From Strigamia acuminata (taxonomy: Eukaryota > Arthropoda > Chilopoda > Geophilomorpha > Linotaeniidae), in contig OX442314.1 in NCBI GenBank assembly GCA_949358305.1, forward strand, positions 37,049,211 through 37,113,210: DNA of 64,000 nt, written 5' to 3'. Within the stretch, counting starts at the first letter, position 1, and each line of letters starts with the position of its first letter. The translations under genes were made by a program, and so were the position numbers. A model generated the notes under the pieces. The model ran no database searches. It had not been told where the DNA came from and was given only the letters and a program-made list of their open reading frames with translations. This document shows, in pieces, positions 32,089 to 40,877 of the stretch.

Positions 32089-35000
32089 TTAAACAATTTC
32101 CTTCAATCCAAATTGGGCGATCAATTCTTCGTGTTTTGGCTTAAAAAGCCCCTTGGTCAACACATCGGCGACCATCTTCTCACTCTCCAGGAATTCTATG
32201 TCGATATCTCCCCGCTCACATGTTTCTCGAACGAAATGGTGGCGAATGTCGATGTGCTTGGTCCTGGAATGAAAAATTGGGTTTCGCACCAATTTGTGTG
32301 CCCCCTGATTATCGCTATAAATGAGGGTCGTTTCTTTCTTCTTGTTGATGTATTTAATTTCGTCTAGGAAGTTTCGCAAGTAGATTGCTTCTTTTGACGC
32401 GTCGGCCAACGCCATATATTCTGCTTCGGTCGACGAGGTTGCGACGGTCTTCTGCTTTCTTGCTTCCCAGCATATTGTCGCGTTCGCGAGTTTAAAGCAG
32501 TAGCCGGTGTACGAGCGACGGTCGTCCAAGTTTGCTCCCCAATCTGCATCCGTGTAGCCGACTAAGTCTTTTCCGGTCTTTTCGAATTTTAGCCCGAGAT
32601 TCGATGAGTGCTTCAAATATCTTAGGACGCGTTTTGCTGCTGTCCAATGAGTTCCGGTGAAACACGTATTATATTGACTTAATGCGCTGACGGTGTAGGA
32701 AATATCGGGTCGAGTGCAAACGGCGAGGTACATGAGTGATCCGATTAAACTTTGGTACGGGAACTTCTCTGGATCCAGTAGCTCTTCGTCGGTCCCATCC
32801 TCCTTTTTCTTGTTTTTCTGCAATTTCTGATTTGCGTCGAGTGGAGTTGTGTTTTTCGAGCAGTCTTGCATTCCGAAACGATTCAGTATGTCCTTAACGT
32901 ATTTTTTCTGCGCCATCGTGATTGATTTCGTCTTTTCGTCCTGTTTAAACTCGATTCCCAAGCAGTAGTGAATTTGTCCTAAATCCTTCATTTTGAACTC
33001 GCTCTTCAGGTTCGATTTTAATTTCTCCAAGTTTCTTTTGCAGTTCGTTGCGATGATAAAATCATCCACGTAGATTGCGACGAGCGTGATGACTTCTCCA
33101 TTCGTTTGGTAATACACGCATGGGTCTGCGTTTGTTGGCTTCAGTCCGTGCTTTTGCAACTTCTCGTCCAGTTTTTTGTACCACTGGCGACCCGACTGCT
33201 TCAATCCGTATAATGCCTTTCTCATCCGGCAGACTTTTCCTTTCTTGATTTTTATTCCAGCGATAAATTCCAAATATTCGGGGAATTCCATAAAAATTTC
33301 CTCTTCGATTTCGCCGTTCAAATATGCCGTTATCGCGTCCATTTGGTGTACGGTCAATCCCAACTCGGCTGCGATTGCCATCATCATTCGAATTGATCCC
33401 GGTCGTGCGACGGGCGCGTAGGTTTCAAAGTAGTCGATGCCTGGCTGCTGTGCATATCCTTTGGCGACCAGTCGGGCCTTTCTGCGTTCGATTGACCCGT
33501 CTGCTTCAAATTTTGTGCGGAGGACCCATCTACATCCGATTACGTTTCTATTTTTCGGTCGGTCGCACTCCTCCCACGTTTCGTTTTCAATTAAAGCGTC
33601 GTATTCGTCCTTCATCGCTTTCATCCATTCTTGTGGGTCGTTTCCATTCAAAGCTTCGGCCGCTGTCGTTGGATCGTCGAGAATTGCTATCTGTGCAATT
33701 TCGTCCAAAACTTCATTAGTTGTTGTCGGATTCTTTCTGGTGTATCTCTTTCTGGGTGGGTCCCCATTTCGATTTGGGTAAGGTTTTGGCGTTCTCGAGG
33801 ATCGTCGTGGAATTATTTGCGCGTTTTCATTCTGACGAGGTTCGGCTTCTTCGTGTTGCGTCTCTCTCTCGTCCTCATTGTCGGGCTCGTTCTCGCCTGC
33901 GCTCTCGACTTCGTCCTCGGAAATTTCGGTTCCATTCTCGATTTGATCTGTTCTGCAATCGGTGAGAATGTTATTAAAATTATTGTTATTATCGTTTTCT
34001 TCACATTCTTCATTCGTTTCATTTTCCGATTTTTCGACAAATTTCACATCGCGACTTTTTATAATTTTGTTTTCGCTTTTTGACCACAAGCGATACGCCT
34101 TCGATCCGTCCCAATATCCGATGAGAATACATTCTTTTGACTTCGGTTCGAACTTCCCCTTGTTCGGTTTCTTGTCCAACGCGAAGACTCTGCTTCCAAA
34201 AACTCGAAAATAGTCGACATTCGGTTTTCTTCCGGTCCAGACTTGATGCGGGATTTCATTTTCCAAACTTCTAGTCGGGCATTTATTTCGGATGTGGCAT
34301 GCAGTGTTGATTGCTTCCGCCCAATATGAGTTAGGCAATTTTGCTTGCAGTAACATGCATCGTGCCATCTCGATCAAAGTTCTATTCATTCTTTCCGAGA
34401 CGCCATTTTGTTCCGGGGTTCGTTCGACGCTGGTTTGGCGCTTTATGCCGTTTTCTTGTAAATACGTGTCGAATTTCTTATTTACATATTCCTTCCCGTT
34501 GTCCGATCGTAAAACTTTTAGTGCGCAACCAGTTTCCCTCTCGCAAAACGTTTTAAATGATTTGAATGCCTCGAAAACTTCGCTTTTGTGCTTCAGAAAA
34601 TACACCTTGCACCACCTCGATTTGTCGTCGGTGAAGGTCACGAAGTATCTTGATCCGTTCATGGACTTTGTTGGCATTGGTCCGCAAACGTCCGAGTGTA
34701 CAAGTTCCAGCAGTTTTTCGCTTTTTGACGTGGAGTCAGGAAATTTCGTACTTGCGTGCTTCCCCTCGATGCAAGTTTCACAAGTTGGCAGCTTGGCGTC
34801 CTTTTCCAAATTCATTCCGTCCGCCTTTTCGTTTAGTATTTTCAGACTTGACTCGTTCAGGTGCCCAAGTCTTTTGTGCCATTCTTGTATTTTCGTACTT
34901 GCTGGTTTTGCAGGTTTTGATCCGGTTCCGACTTCAATTTCCGCTGCAGTCGCAGCATCCTCGGTCTCGTCGACGATGTAATACAGTCCGTTCCTTTTTT

Positions 35001-36189
35001 CGGCGGTGAATACGATTTCTCCCTTCGGATTTATCACTTCTGCTGATTTATCATCGAAAATCACCTTGTGTCCCCGTTCTGTGATCTTCCCGACTGACAT
35101 CAAATTCGTTCGTAAATCTCGTACCAAAAGAGTTTCCGCCAAATCCAGCTTCACATTTCCGTTCCCGGTGTTGACGACAATTTTCGCGGTTCCTTTTCCG
35201 TCGATTTTTGTACTCGCTTTGCTGGCCAAATTCAGTTTTTGGTTTTTCAGGAATTCGATCGTCGAAAATGTTGAATCGTTCGAGCACATGTGGGAGCTGG
35301 CGCCGCTGTCCAAACACCAATTTTTCGGTCGTGACGTCTCGCTTATCAGTGCTGTCTCGATTTGCTCGCAGAAAAATAATTCGTACTTGGATTTCTCGGC
35401 TCTTGATGCGCTTTCCTTCTTGCTTTTACTTCGACAATCGGCGATTTTGTGGCCAATTTTTCCGCAACCGTGGCACTTGTATTTAAAAGCTGGTTTCTCG
35501 GTCGAATTCGAATTTTCGTCGCCGTATTTCTTTGGTTGCTTACGTTTTTGGAACGTTTTTCTGGCCATCATGGCGTCCGACACGTCTTCTTTTCCTTTTC
35601 CGCGGGCGATCGACTCGTCTTTGATTTTTCCCTCCAAAACTTCCAGTGAAGGCAATTTGTCTTGCGATTCTATTGCGCATCTGAAGTTGTCGTAAGAGTT
35701 TGGCAGGCTTAGTAGTAGTAGAATCGTCGTGAAGTCTTCGGGCATCTTGAAATCCATGTCTAGTAGCTTATCCACCAGCTCGAAGAATTCTTTTAAGTGA
35801 TTCTCCACGTTTTCTCCGTCCGCCATTTTGTGTGTTGCGAGTCGTTTTAACAACGTGATTTTTCTTGCCGGTCCTTTGGATTGGTACACACTGTGCAACT
35901 TCTTCCATAATTCATTCGCGGTGTTGCAATTTTTGGCCATTCGAAGTTCCGATTGTTTTATATTTAGCAAAATGTCATTTTTGGCTGTTCGATCACTTTT
36001 CTCCCACGTTTCGATCTCCTTCACGCGTTTCGCGTTTCCTTCGATGGTTTCTGGTCGTTTCGACGTACCTTCCGCGTGCACGAGTAGGTCCCGTTGATCC
36101 AAAATTGCTTCCATCTGGATCTTCCATGTGTCGAAGTTTTCCTTTCCCAACGCCTCGATTCGAGCTGAATTTCCGCCGCCGTTCGCCAT
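32089..36189 (-). CDS. Ty1/copia gag-pol polyprotein, intact
   Basis: A 1366-residue uninterrupted frame from ATG 36189 (MANGGGNSARIEALG). It carries, in order, Gag with the UBN2-like region, a CCHC knuckle (CHGCGKIGHKIADC, about 241-254), aspartic protease (LDSGASSHM, about 296), integrase zinc site (HKRLGHLN...CETCIEGKHA, about 440-475) and core (SDVCGPM, RSDNGKEY, EQNGVSER), reverse transcriptase (ALYGLKQSGRQWYKKL, YVDDFIIAT about 1040) and RNase H (DADWG about 1216, STEAEYMALADA about 1253). Integrase upstream of RT is diagnostic of Ty1/copia (Pseudoviridae). Length is normal and all catalytic residues I can check are present. Its product would copy and integrate the element. Expression would need the 5' LTR, now interrupted. 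Confidence 0.96.
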   Translation of the reverse strand: MANGGGNSARIEALGKENFDTWKIQMEAILDQRDLLVHAEGTSKRPETIEGNAKRVKEIETWEKSDRTAKNDILLNIKQSELRMAKNCNTANELWKKLHSVYQSKGPARKITLLKRLATHKMADGENVENHLKEFFELVDKLLDMDFKMPEDFTTILLLLSLPNSYDNFRCAIESQDKLPSLEVLEGKIKDESIARGKGKEDVSDAMMARKTFQKRKQPKKYGDENSNSTEKPAFKYKCHGCGKIGHKIADCRSKSKKESASRAEKSKYELFFCEQIETALISETSRPKNWCLDSGASSHMCSNDSTFSTIEFLKNQKLNLASKASTKIDGKGTAKIVVNTGNGNVKLDLAETLLVRDLRTNLMSVGKITERGHKVIFDDKSAEVINPKGEIVFTAEKRNGLYYIVDETEDAATAAEIEVGTGSKPAKPASTKIQEWHKRLGHLNESSLKILNEKADGMNLEKDAKLPTCETCIEGKHASTKFPDSTSKSEKLLELVHSDVCGPMPTKSMNGSRYFVTFTDDKSRWCKVYFLKHKSEVFEAFKSFKTFCERETGCALKVLRSDNGKEYVNKKFDTYLQENGIKRQTSVERTPEQNGVSERMNRTLIEMARCMLLQAKLPNSYWAEAINTACHIRNKCPTRSLENEIPHQVWTGRKPNVDYFRVFGSRVFALDKKPNKGKFEPKSKECILIGYWDGSKAYRLWSKSENKIIKSRDVKFVEKSENETNEECEENDNNNNFNNILTDCRTDQIENGTEISEDEVESAGENEPDNEDERETQHEEAEPRQNENAQIIPRRSSRTPKPYPNRNGDPPRKRYTRKNPTTTNEVLDEIAQIAILDDPTTAAEALNGNDPQEWMKAMKDEYDALIENETWEECDRPKNRNVIGCRWVLRTKFEADGSIERRKARLVAKGYAQQPGIDYFETYAPVARPGSIRMMMAIAAELGLTVHQMDAITAYLNGEIEEEIFMEFPEYLEFIAGIKIKKGKVCRMRKALYGLKQSGRQWYKKLDEKLQKHGLKPTNADPCVYYQTNGEVITLVAIYVDDFIIATNCKRNLEKLKSNLKSEFKMKDLGQIHYCLGIEFKQDEKTKSITMAQKKYVKDILNRFGMQDCSKNTTPLDANQKLQKNKKKEDGTDEELLDPEKFPYQSLIGSLMYLAVCTRPDISYTVSALSQYNTCFTGTHWTAAKRVLRYLKHSSNLGLKFEKTGKDLVGYTDADWGANLDDRRSYTGYCFKLANATICWEARKQKTVATSSTEAEYMALADASKEAIYLRNFLDEIKYINKKKETTLIYSDNQGAHKLVRNPIFHSRTKHIDIRHHFVRETCERGDIDIEFLESEKMVADVLTKGLFKPKHEELIAQFGLKEIV

Positions 36190-36280
36190 CGTTTCTTAGT
36201 TCTGTTTTTTGTGGAATGTTCGTGTTAAATTCGTTTTTAACTTCCTCGAATGTTCCGGTACAAAACTTGATGATTTTTAA

Positions 36281-36310
36281 GCGCAGTGGAAGCGTGCTGG
36301 GCCCATAACC
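36281..36310 (-). other. Copia primer-binding site copied from initiator tRNA-Met half
   Basis: The 30 plus-strand bases ending CATAACC directly against the LTR are, from knowledge of the insect sequence, the same as initiator tRNA-Met nucleotides 10-39. Thus the minus-strand site (GGTTATGGGCCCAGC...) pairs with the internal anticodon half, not the CCA end, as in Drosophila copia. Known copia sites are about 15 nt, so the match here is longer. Confidence 0.88.
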
Positions 36311-36396
36311 TGTAGTTTTTGTTCTAATATGTTGGAGGCATAAAAATGGAGACGCGTGGTTGTTAGGTGAAAATATTAACAGTGATGGTTTTAATC
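36311..36396 (-). repeat. Copia 5' LTR, part next to the coding body
   Basis: Matches the first 86 bases of 31752-31966 and is cut at AATC (36393-36396) by Gypsy element A. The remainder is at 56606-56738. Confidence 0.93.
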
Positions 36397-37019
36397 TGTG
36401 ACCAGCTGCCCCTGCGCACGGGTCGCTGCACTGCAACGGCAATGCACTTGGCGCAGCTCCAGCGCCTCTCGTATCTCGCGCAGCCTGTTGCGGTCCCCCG
36501 CAACCAGGTGGAGCTGCGGGCCTTTGGTCAAGCAGGATCGGGCCCCGGAAGTCGCCCTTCCGGAAGTGGTTGGTCCCCGTAGAGACAAGAGAGTTGTTGA
36601 TCAACCAGCAAGGCGAACGGTCGCATCGCGACCGCCTCCGAAACTGGCTGCAAAGATAACCCGAACTATCGGCGTGGCGACGTTGTCGCCCGCCGGGACC
36701 TGAGCGTCCAGTTGCGCCACGTCCGCCGGACGTTAACCGTAACTTCGGCGGCGTGGCCCAAAACCGATTACCGACCTCGTGTGTCATGGCGGCCGATGGC
36801 CGCCGTGCCACGCGGTCTGATTAGGGACGGTTCGAAGGAACCGCCGCCTTGGGAAATACACTATGGGACACTACAATCATACCCCTAGACATCTAATAAA
36901 GCCATAACTAAAACTATATTGTGTCTCCGTGTATTTCGTGGTTTGTTTTATCGTGTGTGTTGCGTCCAGCGCCTCCGTGGCTCTCCCCCGACCACGTGGC
37001 GTCCGTCCGAACACTCACA
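36397..37019 (+). repeat. Gypsy A 5' LTR (623 bp)
   Basis: Termini TGTGACC and CTCACA. GC-rich with several palindromic stretches, for example GGCGGCCGATGGCCGCC. AATAAA near 36895 could be the poly(A) signal of the R region. Confidence 0.95.
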
Positions 37020-37021
37020 AT

Positions 37022-37040
37022 TGTGGGCCCGTCCAGGATT
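37022..37040 (+). other. Gypsy A primer-binding site (tRNA-Pro-like)
   Basis: TGTGGGCCCGTCCAGGATT lies two bases inside the LTR. It matches the usual tRNA-Pro site TGGGGGCTCGTCCGGGATT at 16 of 19 positions, compared from memory. The identical site in element B is at 55136-55154. Confidence 0.65.
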
Positions 37041-39240
37041 TTGAATTCTCTTGCGAATACTATTCTAATTTACTGATTGTGTGAAGCACAATATTAAATG
37101 AATTTTTTCTTTCAACTAGAGGGGGAAATTTCCTTGGTCATGATTGTGATAGGGGGTCAGCAGGCGAAACGGCCGCTAATCGCTGACCATTGGACCCTGA
37201 TCAGACAAAAATTGGTGGCTTTGCATGTCCAGCTTGCCTGGGTACTGGCAAGCCGGGACTTACACTAGCCACACTTTCCAACGGTCTTCTATTCCTTTCT
37301 AGCTTAGCCTAAAAAACTGAGTGGTTGGGAGGGGAATATAATTCCAAACCTTCTTTATTATTTCTATTTCTTGGTGCGCAGCCCAAGTAAAAGTAATGGA
37401 ACAGTCTGCAGCGTATTCAAACTCGATTCGTGGAGGAGGCGCGCTGGTGGCCACCAGCAAACCAAATCCCACGGGGGAGAAGCGGTCATATTCCAGGTGC
37501 CACGCTGCAATCACTGGTTCCATTATGGGCCGGGCGAGGAGGCGATGTTGAACTGAGCTTTGAGTGACATCAAATTTCTTGTAGGACGTTTAGTCGCTTG
37601 GATGCAGGTTGCTAGCTTAGTGGTCGCTGGCGCGGGAACAGTCACGTGCGGTGAGTTGGCGTGTAGTTGGACCCGAGTGGCAGCGAAGTGTCCGCACACA
37701 TGGGAAGACTGCCTTGTTTTTTGTTGCGACTCATAATTTATGGGTTGCGTTGTGGCTGCTCAAGGCGCTCATCCGGGTTCACATCGGTCATAATCCTACC
37801 CTGTCCCGTGTACTGGTTGGTAGGCAACTGCAAGTTAACGTATTTAACCCAAGAGTTGCTGAAATTGGGACACGGACAGCAGGGAGAGCTGCCGGAGGTA
37901 CGGGGATACCGATGGTGAAGTGCTCAAATGGCACAGAGAGTTCGTTAGGGCGTAGGAACGATATCTGTGCGTTCAGGTAGCTACCAACTTTGAAAAAAGA
38001 TTGGGAATCTAGCCTGTAACTTTTGTTTCTGAATTTTATTCACTCTTGCTTGATTTCTGGGCTACTGCAGTTTGTTAAAGGACTGTGCTCAAACCACAGT
38101 CTGGAGCAATCTCTGTAATTTGGAAATTAGTTGTTTTTACATCTTTTTCATTTTTTACTTTTTCTCTAAACTTCCCTATCTATGATTTTCATGGTTTTCT
38201 TGGGACTCCACACCTGACAGCGGTAATAATCACCTCAAATGCCGGGTTGTATACAGCGCCAAATGGAGGGCGATATGGCTTCACAATGGCGGCTGAAGGG
38301 TGGGACCCAAGGCGACTAGGGACAGAAGATGCATTTCCTTCTTACTTTAAGTGCAACTGACTGTTCCACAAAAAACACCATTTCATTGGGATGAACAGAC
38401 ATCTCAGTGTAGGCACGTTTCTGTCGAAAGGCAGCCTCGTGCAGACTGGAATGAGTCTCCGAAAGGGGTGAGCGGGCGCGTTTGTTGGTCTCTTGGGGCA
38501 GAAGAAGAGATTGCAACAATATCCCCGTAGTGTAAATATCTGCAAAAACCTTCTGCTAAAAATTGGAACTTTTTGAGTGTCTTTTAGATTAAAAAACACC
38601 CAGTATTTTGTAATTTTTTATTTTTTATTTTCTTATCTTTCTTCCTCTGTTTCTTCTTGCGAGGCATCAAGAATCGGTTTGTCTGCGCACTAGCGCGGTT
38701 TGATTTTGTTATTTGTTGCCAACAATGATAAAATTAACTGGTTTGAAAATTTCGAAGTTCTACAGACATGATTTCGTGCTTTTTTAGGAAAGCACAAAAG
38801 TCATGTTTTTGTGGAATCAGACCATTTTGATCTGGTTCAGAACTTCTAGTTCCAAACAAATTTCTATTTTGCTTTCAAAAAAATGTTGTTTCTCTTCAGA
38901 AATGGAGAAAATTCGGCATTTATATTGGTCAAAGTTTTATTTTTTGTCAAAAAATCAAGATGGCGACCTGAAAACAATAGAAAAACATGTGGAAATCTCG
39001 AAATTTTCGAGAATGATTGGAATTTCAAATTTCGACATTTTCTTGGAACTCTGGGAAATCAATTCCATGAATTATTTTAATTTTCTACCAATGGGAAACC
39101 AGGGGGGGGGAAGTGACATCACTAATCCCTCTCCCAAGAATGGCTACTTGAGCCTAATCTCCTGTCTCCTCATTGGTCGTGACTTAATTCCACTTGTTCA
39201 CCTTGCAAGCTGCGGTCCTGCTTTTGGTCACATTGTGTCA
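37041..39240 (+). other. Gypsy A long 5' leader
   Basis: About 2.2 kb between primer site and gag. Short open frames here (for example 37651-37980) are shared with element B only because the copies are nearly identical, so they are not taken as genes. A G9 purine tract at 39101-39110 followed by AAGTGACATC copies the polypurine-tract/LTR junction of the element. The block 38840-38975 differs strongly from B while its flanks match. Confidence 0.6.
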
Positions 39241-40842
39241 ATGCCAGCGACCAGAACTGGTAAGACCACGTGGGACTCTCCTGCACCTAATTCTTTCACA
39301 CCCGCAACGGATTCAGATTTGAACGACTCGGATAACAATTCGATTGCTTCTTCAAACGACAATATGTCAGTCCCTAAAGTTAAATTGTTGGATCAAGCGA
39401 TGCTTGAAACGACTTGCAACGTCTTTAATCTAGTTATCGATGATATGACAACCTACGAAGTGTGGGAAGACACGCTTCTGAAAGTAGCCGATCACTTGGT
39501 GGAACTCCAAGACAAATCGGATAGCACTATGCGTCAATTAACGCAAACGCGCACGGAATTCGGTGATATTAGCGACCGGTTAACTCATGCTTTGCAGGAG
39601 TTAGACTCTGCGAAATTATCGAATGAAAGCTTGTTGAAGATGATAGCTAGTCAAAAAGCTATCGTTGACAGCGTGGTGGCGGCTGGACAATCGAATTTGA
39701 GAGCACAATCTGCAATCTCAAACACGATTTCTCCCACCGTGACAACACCAAACTCTGGATCCAGCACAGGCTCAACGCCTACGACTGGAAATCCTCTTTT
39801 TCTGGCTTGGGGAGAAAAGTTTCTTCACAAAACTGACCAGGCTATGCCTGCTCCCAGGCCAATGGATGAAGTAGAGCTAAGTAAACGAGTCAAATCCATT
39901 GGAATTGAAGCGTTTGCAGGGGACAAAACGAAAGCTAAGTCTTTCCTTATTGATTTAAAACGTTCTCTACGCTTTGCTTTGCCCTATCTGAACCAAGTGC
40001 TTGCTGAGCATTTGTTTAAGTTTTTCCGAGGAGATGCGGCCACATGGTTCTCTTCTCATGCCAAAACGAATTGGGAGGAATTCGAACATGAATTTATCAC
40101 CCATTTTCGTCCGAGCGATGCGCTGCTTTTAGCAGAAATTGCTAAAACACAGCAACTGTCTCATGAGTCTGCCACCCAAGTGGTGATAAGACTCGAGAAG
40201 TTATACGCTCAATTGACTATTCCTGTGCACGAGAGCCAGCAAATTCAAAAAGTGCTGGCAATTCTGCGCCCAGCGGCCAAGAACATGGTCGCAAATGCCA
40301 TTAATTTAGAGAACACTTGGGCGTCGCTCAGGAGAGCCTGCATTGCTACGGAGGCCGCGATCATAAATCAGGAAACTGTGACAAATGCAGCAATCATTGA
40401 GGCGGCAAAAACAGAAACTGTTACGCCAATTCAAAAATCCAACCAGCAAATGGTAACAATACCAAATGCTGCGGGTGGAGATAAACCGAAATTTGTTCCG
40501 TTTGGATTGAGAAATCCAAACAATAGAACACTGTTCCCTGCGCCTAAAAATGCTGCGATAGCAGCAACAAAGGCCGCAGAAGGCAACGAGAAGGCGCTAG
40601 TCCCGAGCAATAGGCTCAAAGATTATGCGACCAAACCAAGAGTTGGCGGTTGCTGGGGCTGCGGTGGCGCACACTTTGAAAGGGATTGCCCCCTTAAAGT
40701 GGAAGCCGCTAAAGCAGCAATGGAAACAATCGCCGCTGCCCAACACAGCATGATGCAGGCTATGCTTGCAGCCAATGAATTTGGTGGCTGGCCTGAAATG
40801 TCGGGAAACGAGGAGTCGCAGTCGACAGAAACCCCCGAGTAA
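39241..40842 (+). CDS. Gypsy A Gag
   Basis: The 533-residue frame starts at ATG 39241 (MPATRTGKTTWDS), chosen because the frame upstream is not open from an ATG in element B and has a hydrophobic non-Gag composition. A Ser/Asn/Asp-rich start is followed by a coiled-coil-like region, then a capsid-type segment (FFRGDAATWFSSHAKTNW near residue 259). One zinc knuckle of the form C-X2-C-X3-H-X4-C (CWGCGGAHFERDC, about 471-483) has one residue less than the standard spacing. Gag coats the RNA and forms the particle. It differs from B Gag at only a few residues (for example MSVPKV against MSSPKV). Pol follows in the -1 frame. Confidence 0.88.
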   Translation: MPATRTGKTTWDSPAPNSFTPATDSDLNDSDNNSIASSNDNMSVPKVKLLDQAMLETTCNVFNLVIDDMTTYEVWEDTLLKVADHLVELQDKSDSTMRQLTQTRTEFGDISDRLTHALQELDSAKLSNESLLKMIASQKAIVDSVVAAGQSNLRAQSAISNTISPTVTTPNSGSSTGSTPTTGNPLFLAWGEKFLHKTDQAMPAPRPMDEVELSKRVKSIGIEAFAGDKTKAKSFLIDLKRSLRFALPYLNQVLAEHLFKFFRGDAATWFSSHAKTNWEEFEHEFITHFRPSDALLLAEIAKTQQLSHESATQVVIRLEKLYAQLTIPVHESQQIQKVLAILRPAAKNMVANAINLENTWASLRRACIATEAAIINQETVTNAAIIEAAKTETVTPIQKSNQQMVTIPNAAGGDKPKFVPFGLRNPNNRTLFPAPKNAAIAATKAAEGNEKALVPSNRLKDYATKPRVGGCWGCGGAHFERDCPLKVEAAKAAMETIAAAQHSMMQAMLAANEFGGWPEMSGNEESQSTETPE

Positions 40843-40877
40843 CTGACGACTGCGCTCTTACTATAGTGTTGATTCCA

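Noticed and set aside
36281-36310. Initiator tRNA-Met gene
   Set aside because: Only nucleotides 10-39 are present and they abut an LTR edge, so it is a primer-binding site.
37651-37980. Small ORF in the Gypsy leader conserved in both copies
   Set aside because: The two copies are nearly identical in DNA, so conservation carries no information; no domain or start context.
38803-39240. Longer Gag start in element A
   Set aside because: The extension is hydrophobic, covers the highly diverged leader block and is not an open frame in element B.
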